Positions 34,173 through 42,422 of a stretch of DNA of 64,000 nucleotides are shown piece by piece (the first letter of the stretch is position 1; each line of letters starts with the position of its first letter). The position numbers and the translations under genes are program-made. The stretch is from NCBI RefSeq assembly GCF_003020115.1, contig NZ_PYFX01000004.1, positions 372,001-436,000 on the forward strand, written 5' to 3'. Source of the stretch: Bradyrhizobium sp. MOS002. GTDB lineage: Bacteria > Pseudomonadota > Alphaproteobacteria > Rhizobiales > Xanthobacteraceae. The notes below the pieces were generated by a model. The model had not been told where the DNA came from, ran no database searches, and saw only the letters and a program-made list of their open reading frames with translations.

Positions 34173-35447
34173 ATGAGTGAAAGGCCGCCCATTTCGCCCC
34201 GAAGCCCGCGGGCAGCGCTCGAGCCCGAGCAGGTCCCGCCGCCGCCGAAGCGATCGGACCGCGCGCGCAATCCCTTCGTGATCGTCGGCAACGCCATCAT
34301 TACCCTGCTGCTGATTGCGATGATCGGTGCGGGCGGCGTGTATTATTACGGCCGACAGGTGCTCGAGGCGCCGGGACCGCTGAAGGAAGACAAGATCGTC
34401 AACATCCCGCAGCGCGCCGGCAAGCGCGACATCGCCGAGACGTTGAACCGGGAAGGCGTGACCGACGTCAATCCGTGGGCGTTCATTGCCAGCGTCGCTG
34501 CGTTGAAGGCGAGCTCGGACCTCAAGCCTGGTGAATACTCGTTCCAGAAGAACGCATCCTTGCGCGACGTCATTGCCACCATCGTCGAGGGCAAGGTGGT
34601 GCAGCATGCCGTGACGATCCCGGAGGGCCTGACCTCCGAGCAGATCGTGGCGCGCCTGTCCGACAACGACATCTTCACCGGCAGTGTGCGTGAGCTGCCG
34701 CGCGAAGGCACGTTGCTGCCCGAGACCTACAAGTTCCCGCGCGGCACCCCGCGCGATCAGGTGATCCAGCGCATGCAGCAGGCGCACAAGCGCGTGCTGA
34801 CCGAGATCTGGGAGCGCCGCAATCAGGACATTCCGGTCAAGAGTCCGGAGCAACTCGTGACGCTGGCCTCGATCGTGGAGAAAGAGACCGGCAAGCCTGA
34901 CGAGCGCAGCCGCGTCGCCGCGGTGTTCATCAATCGCCTCAAGCAGAGGATCAAGCTGCAGTCCGATCCCACGATCATCTATGGCCTCGTCGGCGGCAAG
35001 GGCACGCTCGGCCGTCCGATCAAGCGCAGCGAGATCACGCAGCCCTCGCCCTACAACACCTATGTCATCGAGGGCCTGCCGCCGGGCCCGATCTCCAACC
35101 CCGGCCGGGCCTCGCTCGAGGCTGCCGCCAACCCGGCCCGCACCCGCGACCTCTATTTCGTCGCGGACGGCACCGGCGGGCATTCCTTCACCGAGACCTA
35201 CGACGCGCACCAGAAGAACGTCGCGAAACTCCGCGCGATGGAAAAGCAGATCCAGAACGACACGGTCGAGCCGGCCGAGGACGCGCAGGCGCCGGCCGCC
35301 GCCGCGCCCGGCGCCGCCGATACGCCGACGGCGACCACGCCGGCGCGCCCCAACCAGCAGAAAAAGCCGCCGGCCGCTCGCCCCGCGGGCCCGCCGCCGG
35401 CCCGGCAAGGTGCAGTGCAGGCCTCGCCCCCGGTGGTGCAGCGCTAG
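34173..35447 (+). CDS. mltG: Endolytic murein transglycosylase MltG
   Basis: 424 residues. A cytoplasmic Pro-rich head (about 1-35), one membrane span (about 36-58) and a YceG domain. TIPEGLTSEQIVARL, EGTLLPETYKF and the catalytic Glu in LASIVEKETG (near 232-240) are present, with IIYGLVGGKGTLGRPI and TYVIEGLPPGPI after it. MltG cuts nascent glycan strands and is thought to set chain length. A disordered Pro/Ala-rich C-terminal tail of about 65 residues is added. Follows fabF, as usual in alphaproteobacteria. Confidence 0.94.
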   Translation: MSERPPISPRSPRAALEPEQVPPPPKRSDRARNPFVIVGNAIITLLLIAMIGAGGVYYYGRQVLEAPGPLKEDKIVNIPQRAGKRDIAETLNREGVTDVNPWAFIASVAALKASSDLKPGEYSFQKNASLRDVIATIVEGKVVQHAVTIPEGLTSEQIVARLSDNDIFTGSVRELPREGTLLPETYKFPRGTPRDQVIQRMQQAHKRVLTEIWERRNQDIPVKSPEQLVTLASIVEKETGKPDERSRVAAVFINRLKQRIKLQSDPTIIYGLVGGKGTLGRPIKRSEITQPSPYNTYVIEGLPPGPISNPGRASLEAAANPARTRDLYFVADGTGGHSFTETYDAHQKNVAKLRAMEKQIQNDTVEPAEDAQAPAAAAPGAADTPTATTPARPNQQKKPPAARPAGPPPARQGAVQASPPVVQR

Positions 35448-35510
35448 GCCTGCGCGCAGACCTGCCCCGCGGGACTTTGCGGATTACACTTTCCTGCAAA
35501 ATAGTCTTAA

Positions 35511-35540
35511 GATTCGCGTGGCTTGATGGCCGCGCGAATC
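35511..35540. promoter_or_regulatory. Hairpin in the mltG-yicC gap
   Basis: GATTCGCG (35511-35518) and CGCGAATC (35533-35540) form a perfect 8-bp stem with a 14-base loop. It lies 26 bases before the yicC start. No U-tract follows, so a terminator role is doubtful; an mRNA stability or attenuation role is possible. Confidence 0.4.
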
Positions 35541-35565
35541 CCGTGCTTCTGGAGAAATTGACCTG

Positions 35566-36453
35566 ATGGCGTTGTCGTCCATGACCGGCTTTGCCCGAAG
35601 CCACGGCGCAAGTGGGCCGTATACGTTCGAATGGGAATTGAAGTCGGTCAACGCCAAGGGCTTTGATCTCAGGGTGCGGCTGCCGCAGGGGTTCGACGAG
35701 CTCGAGGCTCATGCCAAGAAGCGCGCCGCCGAGCTGCTCTCGCGGGGCACCGTCTACGCCAATCTGACCGTCAAGCGCGCCAATGCGGCCACCAGCGTCC
35801 GCGTCAACGAGGACGTGCTCAACGCCGTCCTCAAGGCCGCCGCTGTAATCGCCGGCAAGGTCGATGCGGTCGCGCCGAGCGTCGACGGGCTTTTGGCCAT
35901 CAAGGGTGTCATTGAGGTCGCCGAGCCCGAGGGCGACGAGGAGGAGGAAAAGGCCGCGCGCGCCGCGGCCGCGGACGCCTTCGACAAGGCGCTCGCCGAA
36001 CTCGTCGAGATGCGCAAGCGCGAGGGGACCTCGCTCGGGCAGATCCTGATCCAGCGCGTCGACGAGGTCGAGCAACTGGCGAAGAAGGCCGAGGCCGCGC
36101 CCGGCCGCAAGCCCGAGGCGATCAAGGCCAGGCTCGCCGAGCAGATCGCGAGCCTGCTCGACACCTCCGACCGTTTCGATTCCGACCGCCTGATGCAGGA
36201 AGCGATCCTGATCGCGACCAGGGCCGACATCCGCGAGGAGCTCGACCGCATCGCCTCGCACATCGCGCAGGCGCGCGAGCTGATCGGCAAGGGCGGCCCG
36301 GTCGGACGCAAGCTCGACTTCCTGGCGCAGGAGTTTCACCGCGAGGTCAACACCTGTTGCTCGAAGTCGAACGACATCGAGCTGACCAATACGGGGCTCG
36401 CCATGAAGAACGTGGTCGAGCAATTCCGCGAGCAGGTCCAGAATCTGGAGTGA
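35566..36453 (+). CDS. yicC: YicC/YloC family endoribonuclease
   Basis: 295 residues. MTGFARSHG at the start, WELKSVNAKGFDLRVRLP, and the C-terminal DUF1732 part ending GGPVGRKLDFLAQEFHRE and NTCCSKSNDIELTN are the family signatures. YicC in E. coli is an RNase that assists turnover of certain small RNAs. A ribosome site GGAG precedes the ATG. Only three bases separate it from gmk, as in E. coli-like and rhizobial order, so the two share a message. Confidence 0.94.
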   Translation: MALSSMTGFARSHGASGPYTFEWELKSVNAKGFDLRVRLPQGFDELEAHAKKRAAELLSRGTVYANLTVKRANAATSVRVNEDVLNAVLKAAAVIAGKVDAVAPSVDGLLAIKGVIEVAEPEGDEEEEKAARAAAADAFDKALAELVEMRKREGTSLGQILIQRVDEVEQLAKKAEAAPGRKPEAIKARLAEQIASLLDTSDRFDSDRLMQEAILIATRADIREELDRIASHIAQARELIGKGGPVGRKLDFLAQEFHREVNTCCSKSNDIELTNTGLAMKNVVEQFREQVQNLE

Positions 36454-36456
36454 TCG

Positions 36457-37116
36457 ATGACGATTGGCGGTCACGGAACTGACGGTGTCGAGCGGCGCGG
36501 ATTGATGTTCGTGCTGTCCTCGCCGTCGGGCGCGGGCAAGACGACGCTGTCGCGTCTGTTGCTTGAGCGGGAGCCCGGCCTGAAGATGTCAGTGTCGGCG
36601 ACCACGCGTCAGATGCGGCCGGGAGAGGTCGAGGGGCGCGACTATTTCTTCGTCGATAAGCACAGGTTCGAGACGATGGTGGAGCAGGGCGAACTGCTCG
36701 AATGGGCCACCGTGTTTGACAATCTCTATGGGACGCCGCGTGCTCCGGTCGAGGCGGCACTGTCGGCCGGGCAGGACGTGCTGTTCGACATCGATTGGCA
36801 GGGTACACAGCAATTGCACCAGAAGGCGAGCGTCGATGTGGTTCGCGTCTTCATCCTGCCGCCCTCGGCTGCCGATCTCGAGAAGCGGCTGCATTCGCGC
36901 GCGCAGGATTCCGACGAGGTGATCCGCAAGCGCATGAGCCGCGCCAGCCACGAGATGAGCCACTGGGCCGAGTACGATTACATCGTCATCAACCACGACG
37001 TCGACGAGGCGTTCGCCGAGGTGCAGTCGATCCTGAAGGCCGAACGCCTCAAGCGCGAGCGGCGGACCGGCCTCGTGGGCTTCGTGCGAGGTCTGCAAGG
37101 TCAGCTTCAAGGCTAG
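36457..37116 (+). CDS. gmk: Guanylate kinase
   Basis: 219 residues. P-loop SSPSGAGKT at 21-29; SVSATTRQMRPGE and EGRDYFFV form the GMP-binding part; LFDIDWQGT is the Walker B-like strand. Converts GMP to GDP with ATP. A start at MFVLSSPSG (residue 17) is also possible. Its last 68 bases overlap, tail to tail, the 3' end of the gene on the opposite strand. Confidence 0.95.
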   Translation: MTIGGHGTDGVERRGLMFVLSSPSGAGKTTLSRLLLEREPGLKMSVSATTRQMRPGEVEGRDYFFVDKHRFETMVEQGELLEWATVFDNLYGTPRAPVEAALSAGQDVLFDIDWQGTQQLHQKASVDVVRVFILPPSAADLEKRLHSRAQDSDEVIRKRMSRASHEMSHWAEYDYIVINHDVDEAFAEVQSILKAERLKRERRTGLVGFVRGLQGQLQG

Positions 37117-38260
37117 TAGGCTGCGCCAACCGCGGCCCGTCCTTCGCCAACCGTTCCAGCATCGTCGTGATCACGTCGATGTCGATGGCGTCCTCGGGTC
37201 CCGCATCATCATCGCGATCGGCCACCTCTTCGTCGTTGGCCGCGAGCCGCGGCGCTGCGGCCTCGATCTCGAATTTTCCGTCGAAGATGTCGGCCTCGTC
37301 GAGCTCTGCTGTCTCGTCGTGGACTTGGCCTTGGGCTTGCGGGACGCGCTTGTCGATCACGTCAATCTCGCGATCGATCGCGGCGGCCTGTGCGGTCTTG
37401 AGCTGGGCTGCCTGCGAACGCACGGCATCGAAATCCACCGGGCGCGGCTGCCGAGCATGCGGTGTGCCGGCCGACGCTGCGTTGAGCCAGGGCGCACGGC
37501 CATCGTCGTGATCGTGCGGCTCAAAATTGTCCCAGTTGACGCGGCGCTGGTCGGCGGCCTGGACGCGAATGCGTCCACCGGCCAAGCGGTAGACGACGCT
37601 GGCGAGGATGCCGGCAAGCGCCAACGCGCCGCCGATCACGAGCAGCAGCATCTGGAGCGAGCCGGTCTGCTTGTCGGCGGTGCTGTCGGCCGCAGCCAGA
37701 GCCATCGGAGCAGGGGACTTCGCCGGCTTCGCGGTCGTCGGCTGCGCGGCGGCCGCGACAGGTGCAGGCGACGGCTGTTCCGTGGGCGCGGCGGCCGCCG
37801 TGGAGGCGTCGGGCCAGCGCGCGGCGACGGCGGGTTGCTGCGCGTTGATGTCAGCGGAGGGGCTCGCAGCTTGTTGCGTCGGCGCCGCTCCCGCCTGTGC
37901 AGGCGTCTTCACAGTGGCGATGCTCTGCGGCGTCAGATATTCGGCGCGCGCATCCTGGACTGAGTGCTGCTGCGGCACGGCTGAATCCGCTACAGGCGTA
38001 TCGGGCGCAGCCTGTGCGGTTTGAGTGGCCTTGCCGCCTTCGGCGCGCAGATACCAGCACTGCCGCTTGGTCGCGCGCTCGAGGCGATAATGCCAATGCT
38101 GGCCCTGCGGGGCGGCGCCCTTTGGCGAGCCAAGGCAGTCGCTCGCGGCATTCGCCGCGCTCGGTGGCGTCGATGCATTCTGCGACACGGCCGCAAGTGG
38201 CGCGCCGGCAATGATGCTGCCTACGAGGGCAGATAAGAATTTTGCGGTGCGGTTGCCCAT
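37049..38260 (-). CDS. Hypothetical anchored protein with HWHYR...CWYL motif
   Basis: 403 residues from MGNRTAKF at 38260 (GGGAG upstream); 26 more codons are open upstream. A signal peptide (about 1-26) leads to a short motif, C-L-G-S-P...GQHWHYRLERATKRQCWYLR, that recurs near the N-terminus of a set of Bradyrhizobium proteins (from memory). Then comes a Pro/Ala/Gln-rich stretch to about 200, one membrane span (about 200-225) and an acidic C-terminal part. The motif may bind a wall component, but this is a guess. It converges with and overlaps gmk by 68 bases. No enzyme motif seen. Confidence 0.72.
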   Translation of the reverse strand: MGNRTAKFLSALVGSIIAGAPLAAVSQNASTPPSAANAASDCLGSPKGAAPQGQHWHYRLERATKRQCWYLRAEGGKATQTAQAAPDTPVADSAVPQQHSVQDARAEYLTPQSIATVKTPAQAGAAPTQQAASPSADINAQQPAVAARWPDASTAAAAPTEQPSPAPVAAAAQPTTAKPAKSPAPMALAAADSTADKQTGSLQMLLLVIGGALALAGILASVVYRLAGGRIRVQAADQRRVNWDNFEPHDHDDGRAPWLNAASAGTPHARQPRPVDFDAVRSQAAQLKTAQAAAIDREIDVIDKRVPQAQGQVHDETAELDEADIFDGKFEIEAAAPRLAANDEEVADRDDDAGPEDAIDIDVITTMLERLAKDGPRLAQPTSLEADLADLARSPRGRSAARA

Positions 38261-38410
38261 CCTGGTCTCCCGATTACGCATGACGCAACTCGTTACCTTC
38301 CCTTTGTCGTCAAAGACTTGGGTGGCAATGAGCCGCAAATCCGGAGAGGATGTGGCCTGAATCGGGCCTGCGCGGCGTTCGTTCCGCAGCGGAATCAGGC
38401 TTTTTCGCTG

Positions 38411-38914
38411 CTATTGCTTGCTCGAGGTCCAGGTTCCGCCGCAGCCGTCCGAGCGGCGAAAGGATCCGGAGCCGCTGCGGGCACCGAGACGGCCGGAGCC
38501 GGTGAAGGTCACGCCATCGCCTTGACCGAACGTACTGACCGCGCCGCTCGCGCTGACGGTGCCCGTGACGCCCTGGCCTATGACCTTGCCTGAGGAGACC
38601 ACGACCGCGCCGGACGTGGTGCCGCCGCAGCCGACGCTGACGACCATCCAGGCGCCGTCGAAACTCCCGCCACCGCCACCACCACCACCTCCACCACCGC
38701 GTCGCGAGGAGCTGCGCGGCTCCTCGGCCGGCTTGCTGCGACGCGCCGAGGGCGCCGGCTCGGCGGAACGGTCCGATCGCGAGCCGGACAGCGACTTCTC
38801 GTCATTGCCGATCGAGCCGCCGGCGCTGCCGGACTGCGCGAGGGCGGACGGTGGAGCGATGGTGGCGGACAGGAAGAAGGCCAGGGCAATCGCAGGAATA
38901 ACGGCATTGCGCAT
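38411..38914 (-). CDS. Small secreted protein with poly-Gly linker
   Basis: 167 residues from ATG 38914. Signal peptide about 1-26 (ending ALAQ), a Ser/Arg/Pro-rich stretch, a run of 11 Gly (DNA triplet repeat about 38668-38700), and a 75-residue C-terminal domain (FDGAWMVVSVGCGGTTSG ... RRSDGCGGTWTSSK) with two Cys pairs. The domain resembles small Gly/Ser-rich repeats in Bradyrhizobium exported proteins. Function unknown. It is downstream of the caspase-like gene with 27 bases between, so the two are probably co-transcribed. Confidence 0.7.
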   Translation of the reverse strand: MRNAVIPAIALAFFLSATIAPPSALAQSGSAGGSIGNDEKSLSGSRSDRSAEPAPSARRSKPAEEPRSSSRRGGGGGGGGGGGSFDGAWMVVSVGCGGTTSGAVVVSSGKVIGQGVTGTVSASGAVSTFGQGDGVTFTGSGRLGARSGSGSFRRSDGCGGTWTSSKQ

Positions 38915-38941
38915 GAGCAAAAATCCAAAATGAAAATCGTA

Positions 38942-40288
38942 TCAGCGGCCGGAGCCGTCGGCACAGACGGAACCGATAATGCGGCAAGCTTTGCCAGCCT
39001 TGCCGCATTCGTCAAGCGCGGCGTCTTTCGCGCGCTGCACGCTGTCGCGCTGGACCAGCGACCAGGATTTGTCGGAGATCGCGAACGCGCCGCAGCGGTT
39101 GCCATAGAAAGACAGCTCGATCGGACATTTGGCGCCGGCGCAATTGCCGCGCGCATCCGCCACCGCCGCCCGCCGCGAGGCGTGGTTCCAGGATATGCCC
39201 CATTTACTGCCGTCGGGGCCGTAGACGATCGAGCCCCATGGCTTCAGATCCTCCATCTTGCGCATCCGCAGCAGCAGGCCTTCGGTGGCTTCGCCCGTCG
39301 GCGCCATGGAAATCCGCTGCTGGAGTTTTGTGATCGCGCGGGTCAGTCCATCAGGGCTGTCAGGATCGAAATTGAGCTCGTAGAGCCGCTCGCTGAGTTC
39401 GCTCAGCAGGGCGGCATCGCGCAAGGGGACGCGGTCCGGATCGGCGCGCAGCCGATCCGCCGGCAAGGGATCAGGCTGCATCGCTGTGACCTGCGGCGGG
39501 GCGGTTTGCGTCGGGGGTACGAAATAGAAGGTGCCGTCGATCGGCGAGGACGACACCCAAGGCTGTTGCGCGCCAGAGGTGGCCCGCTTCACCGCGAGGC
39601 CGACCTGATTGAAGGTCTGGAACACGTCGAGGCCCGCGGTCCGGACCGTCGCGGCCAATGCCTTGGTGTAGGGGCTGTGGCCGTCGCTGCCGTCCTGGGC
39701 GACGTTGCCGGGTTGCGTTGCGTAGGAGATCAGCGTGCCCTCGGGCGCGCGCATCTGCGCGAGGCCGCCATCGGAGGCGCGCAGGCCGCGTGAGCCGAAG
39801 GGGTTGTTGCGGCAGGCGTCCAGGATCACGAGGTTGAGGCGCGTGCCCGATCCCTGCATCTGGCGCAGCACGAGATTGACATCGGTCATCTGGAAGTCGA
39901 CGTCGGCCTCGCGCGTCGGATTGGCGCCGACCGGCACGAGATAATTGGCGCCCGAGACCTGCACGCCGTGGCCGGCATAGTAGAACAGCGCGACGTCGGC
40001 GCCCTGCACCTGCCGGCCAAAGCTCTGCACCGCCAGGTCCATCGCGCCCTTGTCGAGATCGAGCTGAGCGCGGCCTCCGACCAGCGTGAAGCCGAGCAGG
40101 CCAAGCGTGTCCGCCATCAGGCTCGCGTCCTTGGATGGATTGTCGAGCGGCGTGATGTTCTTGTAGGCGGAGTTGCCGACCACGAGCGCGATGCGCTTCT
40201 CGGCCGATGCAGGTAGCGTGGCGACGGCGAGCAGGGCTGCGACCAGCGTCGCCAGCCCCGGGACGCGATTGAAAATCCTCGCGCGCAT
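38942..40288 (-). CDS. Caspase-like peptidase (C14) with C-terminal DUF4189
   Basis: 448 residues from ATG 40288 (TTG one codon before is less likely). Signal peptide about 1-29 (ending PASA). Caspase p20-like domain: KRIALVVGNSAYKN, catalytic His107 in FYYAGHGVQ and Cys159 in VILDACRNNPF, so it looks active. A middle stretch (about 260-345) is helical. The last 100 residues form a DUF4189 domain (WGSIVYGPDGSKWGIS, six Cys). Such exported orthocaspases are common in rhizobia. The DUF4189 fusion suggests binding to a wall or surface partner. Substrates unknown; basic-residue specificity would be expected from the family. Confidence 0.88.
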   Translation of the reverse strand: MRARIFNRVPGLATLVAALLAVATLPASAEKRIALVVGNSAYKNITPLDNPSKDASLMADTLGLLGFTLVGGRAQLDLDKGAMDLAVQSFGRQVQGADVALFYYAGHGVQVSGANYLVPVGANPTREADVDFQMTDVNLVLRQMQGSGTRLNLVILDACRNNPFGSRGLRASDGGLAQMRAPEGTLISYATQPGNVAQDGSDGHSPYTKALAATVRTAGLDVFQTFNQVGLAVKRATSGAQQPWVSSSPIDGTFYFVPPTQTAPPQVTAMQPDPLPADRLRADPDRVPLRDAALLSELSERLYELNFDPDSPDGLTRAITKLQQRISMAPTGEATEGLLLRMRKMEDLKPWGSIVYGPDGSKWGISWNHASRRAAVADARGNCAGAKCPIELSFYGNRCGAFAISDKSWSLVQRDSVQRAKDAALDECGKAGKACRIIGSVCADGSGR

Positions 40289-40395
40289 CAAAATTCCCCA
40301 AAAATAATAGCGTCAGTCTAACAGTCCGGCGCGTCGGCGAAAAGCGGTGCGACGGCAGGCCGCGGCGCAGGCGGCTCAAGCGCTTGCTGCCAATC

Positions 40396-40530
40396 CCGTC
40401 ATCCCAAGGCGCGAGCCATGCGTCGCAACGCGACGCGTGGAGAGCGAAGGATGAACGGCCGAACCGGCAGCCGGGCCGTCGCCCTTCGAGGCCTCCGCTA
40501 CGCTCCGGCACCTCAGGGTGACGGTGAAAT
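40396..40530. repeat. Dispersed intergenic repeat
   Basis: Contains the pattern CCTTCGAGGC-CTCCGCTACG-CTCCGGCACC-TCAGGGTGAC with a related inverted piece near 40396-40456 (GTCATCC ... GGATGAAC). From memory this is a frequent intergenic repeat in Bradyrhizobium genomes, often annotated in error as an HPEVPERSGGLEG-type protein. It lies upstream of the caspase-like gene. Confidence 0.6.
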
Positions 40531-40559
40531 AGACGGGGCGCTCGATCCAGATTGCGAAC

Positions 40560-41160
40560 GCGGCCGCGCGTTCCCGCGGCAGGTTCTGCCCGAGCCTTGT
40601 TGCCGTTCATCGCCCAATGGAAGCCAAAGGGCGCAGGGAAGGCCGGGCGCCGGCGGCACCCGTTGGTCCGTGCGCTACAGGAATGCACACGGGGTGGACC
40701 GATGGGGTGGCCGATCGCCCGGCCTTCCCTGCGCGGATGGTTTTAACGGTGTCCTTCGTGCTCTCCCCGGGGAGCGATGCACTATTGCCCCCGTCACCCC
40801 GCCGATCGCTGATGCGCGCGCCCGGTCGGGCCGCTACATCACTGCGAGGCTTGACGCACAGACCCCGGGCGTCAGGACCACACGACTTCTCCGTCCGCGG
40901 ACGGTCCCACCCAAATCGTCGAGGGCTTGCGTGTGCTCACCCCCGATGACCGACGAGCCCGCTCTCCAGCGCCGTGTCGTACGCGTCGCGTGAGGACTCA
41001 CGGTTGCCCGCCCTGTCGTCACGCTGCCCGCGCCGTCGCTGCCGCGTCCACCGCCACCCGGCCCGCATATCGTGACGGTCGCGAACGCCCCTTTGGCAGG
41101 GCCGGGATGCGCGTGGTATGCCATAAATCCGAAATTCGGAAAAGTGCAATGTTTTTGCGA
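40560..41160. repeat. Dispersed repeat block of about 600 bases
   Basis: No gene can be supported here. Several frames are open on both strands over the same stretch, which is typical of a repeated intergenic block in Bradyrhizobium (from memory: spurious reading MVLTVSFVLSP and GPHDFSVR). It ends with CCGAAATTCGG at 41129-41139, a perfect palindrome. Exact borders are unclear. It may be a decayed mobile element or a structured RNA. Confidence 0.45.
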
Positions 41161-41249
41161 CGAGGGCTTGACGGGGTGTTTTGCCCGACGGCTCGCGGGA
41201 GGCAGGCCGCGTGCGGGGAGAGTGCTAGGGCCAGGCCCGCGGCCCCATC

Positions 41250-41327
41250 GTCATTGCGAGCGCAGCGAAGCAATCCAGAATCTTTTCGCGGCGGCGGTCT
41301 GGATTGCTTCGCTTCGCTCGCAATGAC
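41250..41327. repeat. Palindromic dispersed repeat
   Basis: Arms at 41250-41279 and 41298-41327 are inverted copies that match at 29 of 30 bases (GTCATTGCGAGCG ... CGCTCGCAATGAC), with an 18-base loop. The arm is the well-known repeat read as CERSEAIQ/WIASLRSQ in alphaproteobacterial intergenic regions. It is 50 bases past the stop of the first Crp/Fnr gene and may stop its transcripts. Confidence 0.75.
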
Positions 41328-41377
41328 TTCGTGGAGACAGTGTGCGCCGGCGCACTGCCCGGGTTGCCCACCTCCGC

Positions 41378-42100
41378 TCAGGTCAGATAATCCGGCGTGA
41401 AATCCGCGAGCGCGCGGAGCTCGTCGGGTTGCAACAGCTCGATCTCGCTTCCCTCCCAGGCAATCAATCGGCGCCCTCTCAGCTCCTGGAGGGTGCGATT
41501 GACGTGGACGATCGACAGTCCGCACGCATCGGCGACATGCCGCTGCGTCATCGGGATCTGGAAGCAGCCGTTCTTGACGAGGCCCACGACCTCCAGCCTT
41601 GCGGCGAGCTCGCAGATCAGATGCGCCACCTTTGGCAGCGCCGCCTGTGCACCGAGGCGCGCGATCCATTGTCGCGAGATCGCCGCATCGATCAGCGTCT
41701 CGCGCCAGAACGCGCGGGTCAGGTGAATGGAGCTGTCGAGCAGCTGCTTGAGCTGGCTGTGTGCAACGTAGCCGACGATGGAAGGGCCAAGACCGACGAG
41801 GTCCGCATCCATCGGCGAGACCAGCAGCGTGTGCAGGCACGGCATGTCGCCAGGAACGTGGAAGGCGAGGATCTGGCTGCGATCGCCGACGATGCGAGCC
41901 TGGTAGAGGAAGCCGCTGACGACGAAAACGCAGCGAGAGGCATCTTCATCCTGGCGCAGCACGATCTCGCCGTCCGAAACCTGGCGCAGCGTGGACGGCA
42001 GGCCAGCGATCTGGCGGCGTTCGTCTTCCGAGAGGCCTTCAATCGCCTGGAGATGCGCGATGAATTTCGGGTGCGGCATGGACAGGAGGAGGTGTTTCAC
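41378..42100 (-). CDS. Crp/Fnr family regulator (first of three)
   Basis: 240 residues from a GTG at 42100. Cyclic-nucleotide-binding-like domain (about 20-125: VSDGEIVLRQDEDASRCVFV) and a C-terminal winged helix (QRHVADACGLSIVHVNRTLQ) whose recognition helix is V-H-V-N-R-T-L. There are no Fnr Fe-S Cys and the cAMP pocket does not match CRP, so the signal is not clear. Its start overlaps the stop of the upstream small gene by four bases. With that gene and two other Crp/Fnr genes it forms a regulator cluster. Confidence 0.9.
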   Translation of the reverse strand: MKHLLLSMPHPKFIAHLQAIEGLSEDERRQIAGLPSTLRQVSDGEIVLRQDEDASRCVFVVSGFLYQARIVGDRSQILAFHVPGDMPCLHTLLVSPMDADLVGLGPSIVGYVAHSQLKQLLDSSIHLTRAFWRETLIDAAISRQWIARLGAQAALPKVAHLICELAARLEVVGLVKNGCFQIPMTQRHVADACGLSIVHVNRTLQELRGRRLIAWEGSEIELLQPDELRALADFTPDYLT

Positions 42101-42336
42101 TCGTCACGCGGCATCGCCGGTTCGAGCAGGCGGTGGGAGAGTTTTGCGATGGTCCAATCGGAGACGGGAACCGCCTGGAACTCGCGGATGGCGCGCCCAA
42201 GCTCCTGATCCGACATCGGCCGTGCTGGCTCCTTCAACGTGCCTTGCAGGAAGGCAGCGCTGATACTGTCGAGGTGCTCGCCCGAATCCGATGCGAACAG
42301 GTGGCGGATGCGCTTCAGGATCGTCGTAGGGCTCAT
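42097..42336 (-). CDS. Small protein co-translated with a Crp/Fnr regulator
   Basis: 79 residues from ATG 42336. No signal, span or known domain; two helical parts: LKRIRHLFASDSGEHLDSIS and SDQELGRAIREFQAVPVSDW. The stop overlaps the GTG start of the Crp/Fnr gene downstream, so the two are made together. It may be a partner, an anti-regulator or a sensor for it. Nothing similar is recognised. The start could also be further upstream (open to 42408), but the residues there are not convincing. Confidence 0.6.
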   Translation of the reverse strand: MSPTTILKRIRHLFASDSGEHLDSISAAFLQGTLKEPARPMSDQELGRAIREFQAVPVSDWTIAKLSHRLLEPAMPRDE

Positions 42337-42377
42337 GCGAAGGGCGGGCGCAGTCCGCGATCGAGGGACGGTGGGGC

Positions 42378-42396
42378 TGCGACCTGTACCGTCGCA
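42378..42396. promoter_or_regulatory. Dyad in the divergent Crp/Fnr intergenic region
   Basis: TGCGAC-CTGTACC-GTCGCA, a perfect 6-bp inverted repeat with a 7-base spacer, lies between the start codons of the small gene (minus) and the second Crp/Fnr gene (plus). Similar dyads occur by chance about 16 times in a window this size, so only its location makes it a candidate. Confidence 0.35.
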
Positions 42397-42422
42397 AACC
42401 GGTAGCAACCTGTGCTTCCGAC

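Noticed and set aside
40418..41400. Several frames of 90-190 codons in the gene-free 40.3-41.4 kb stretch
   Set aside because: Overlapping on both strands, no ribosome sites, and they coincide with dispersed repeats known to be mis-annotated as proteins.
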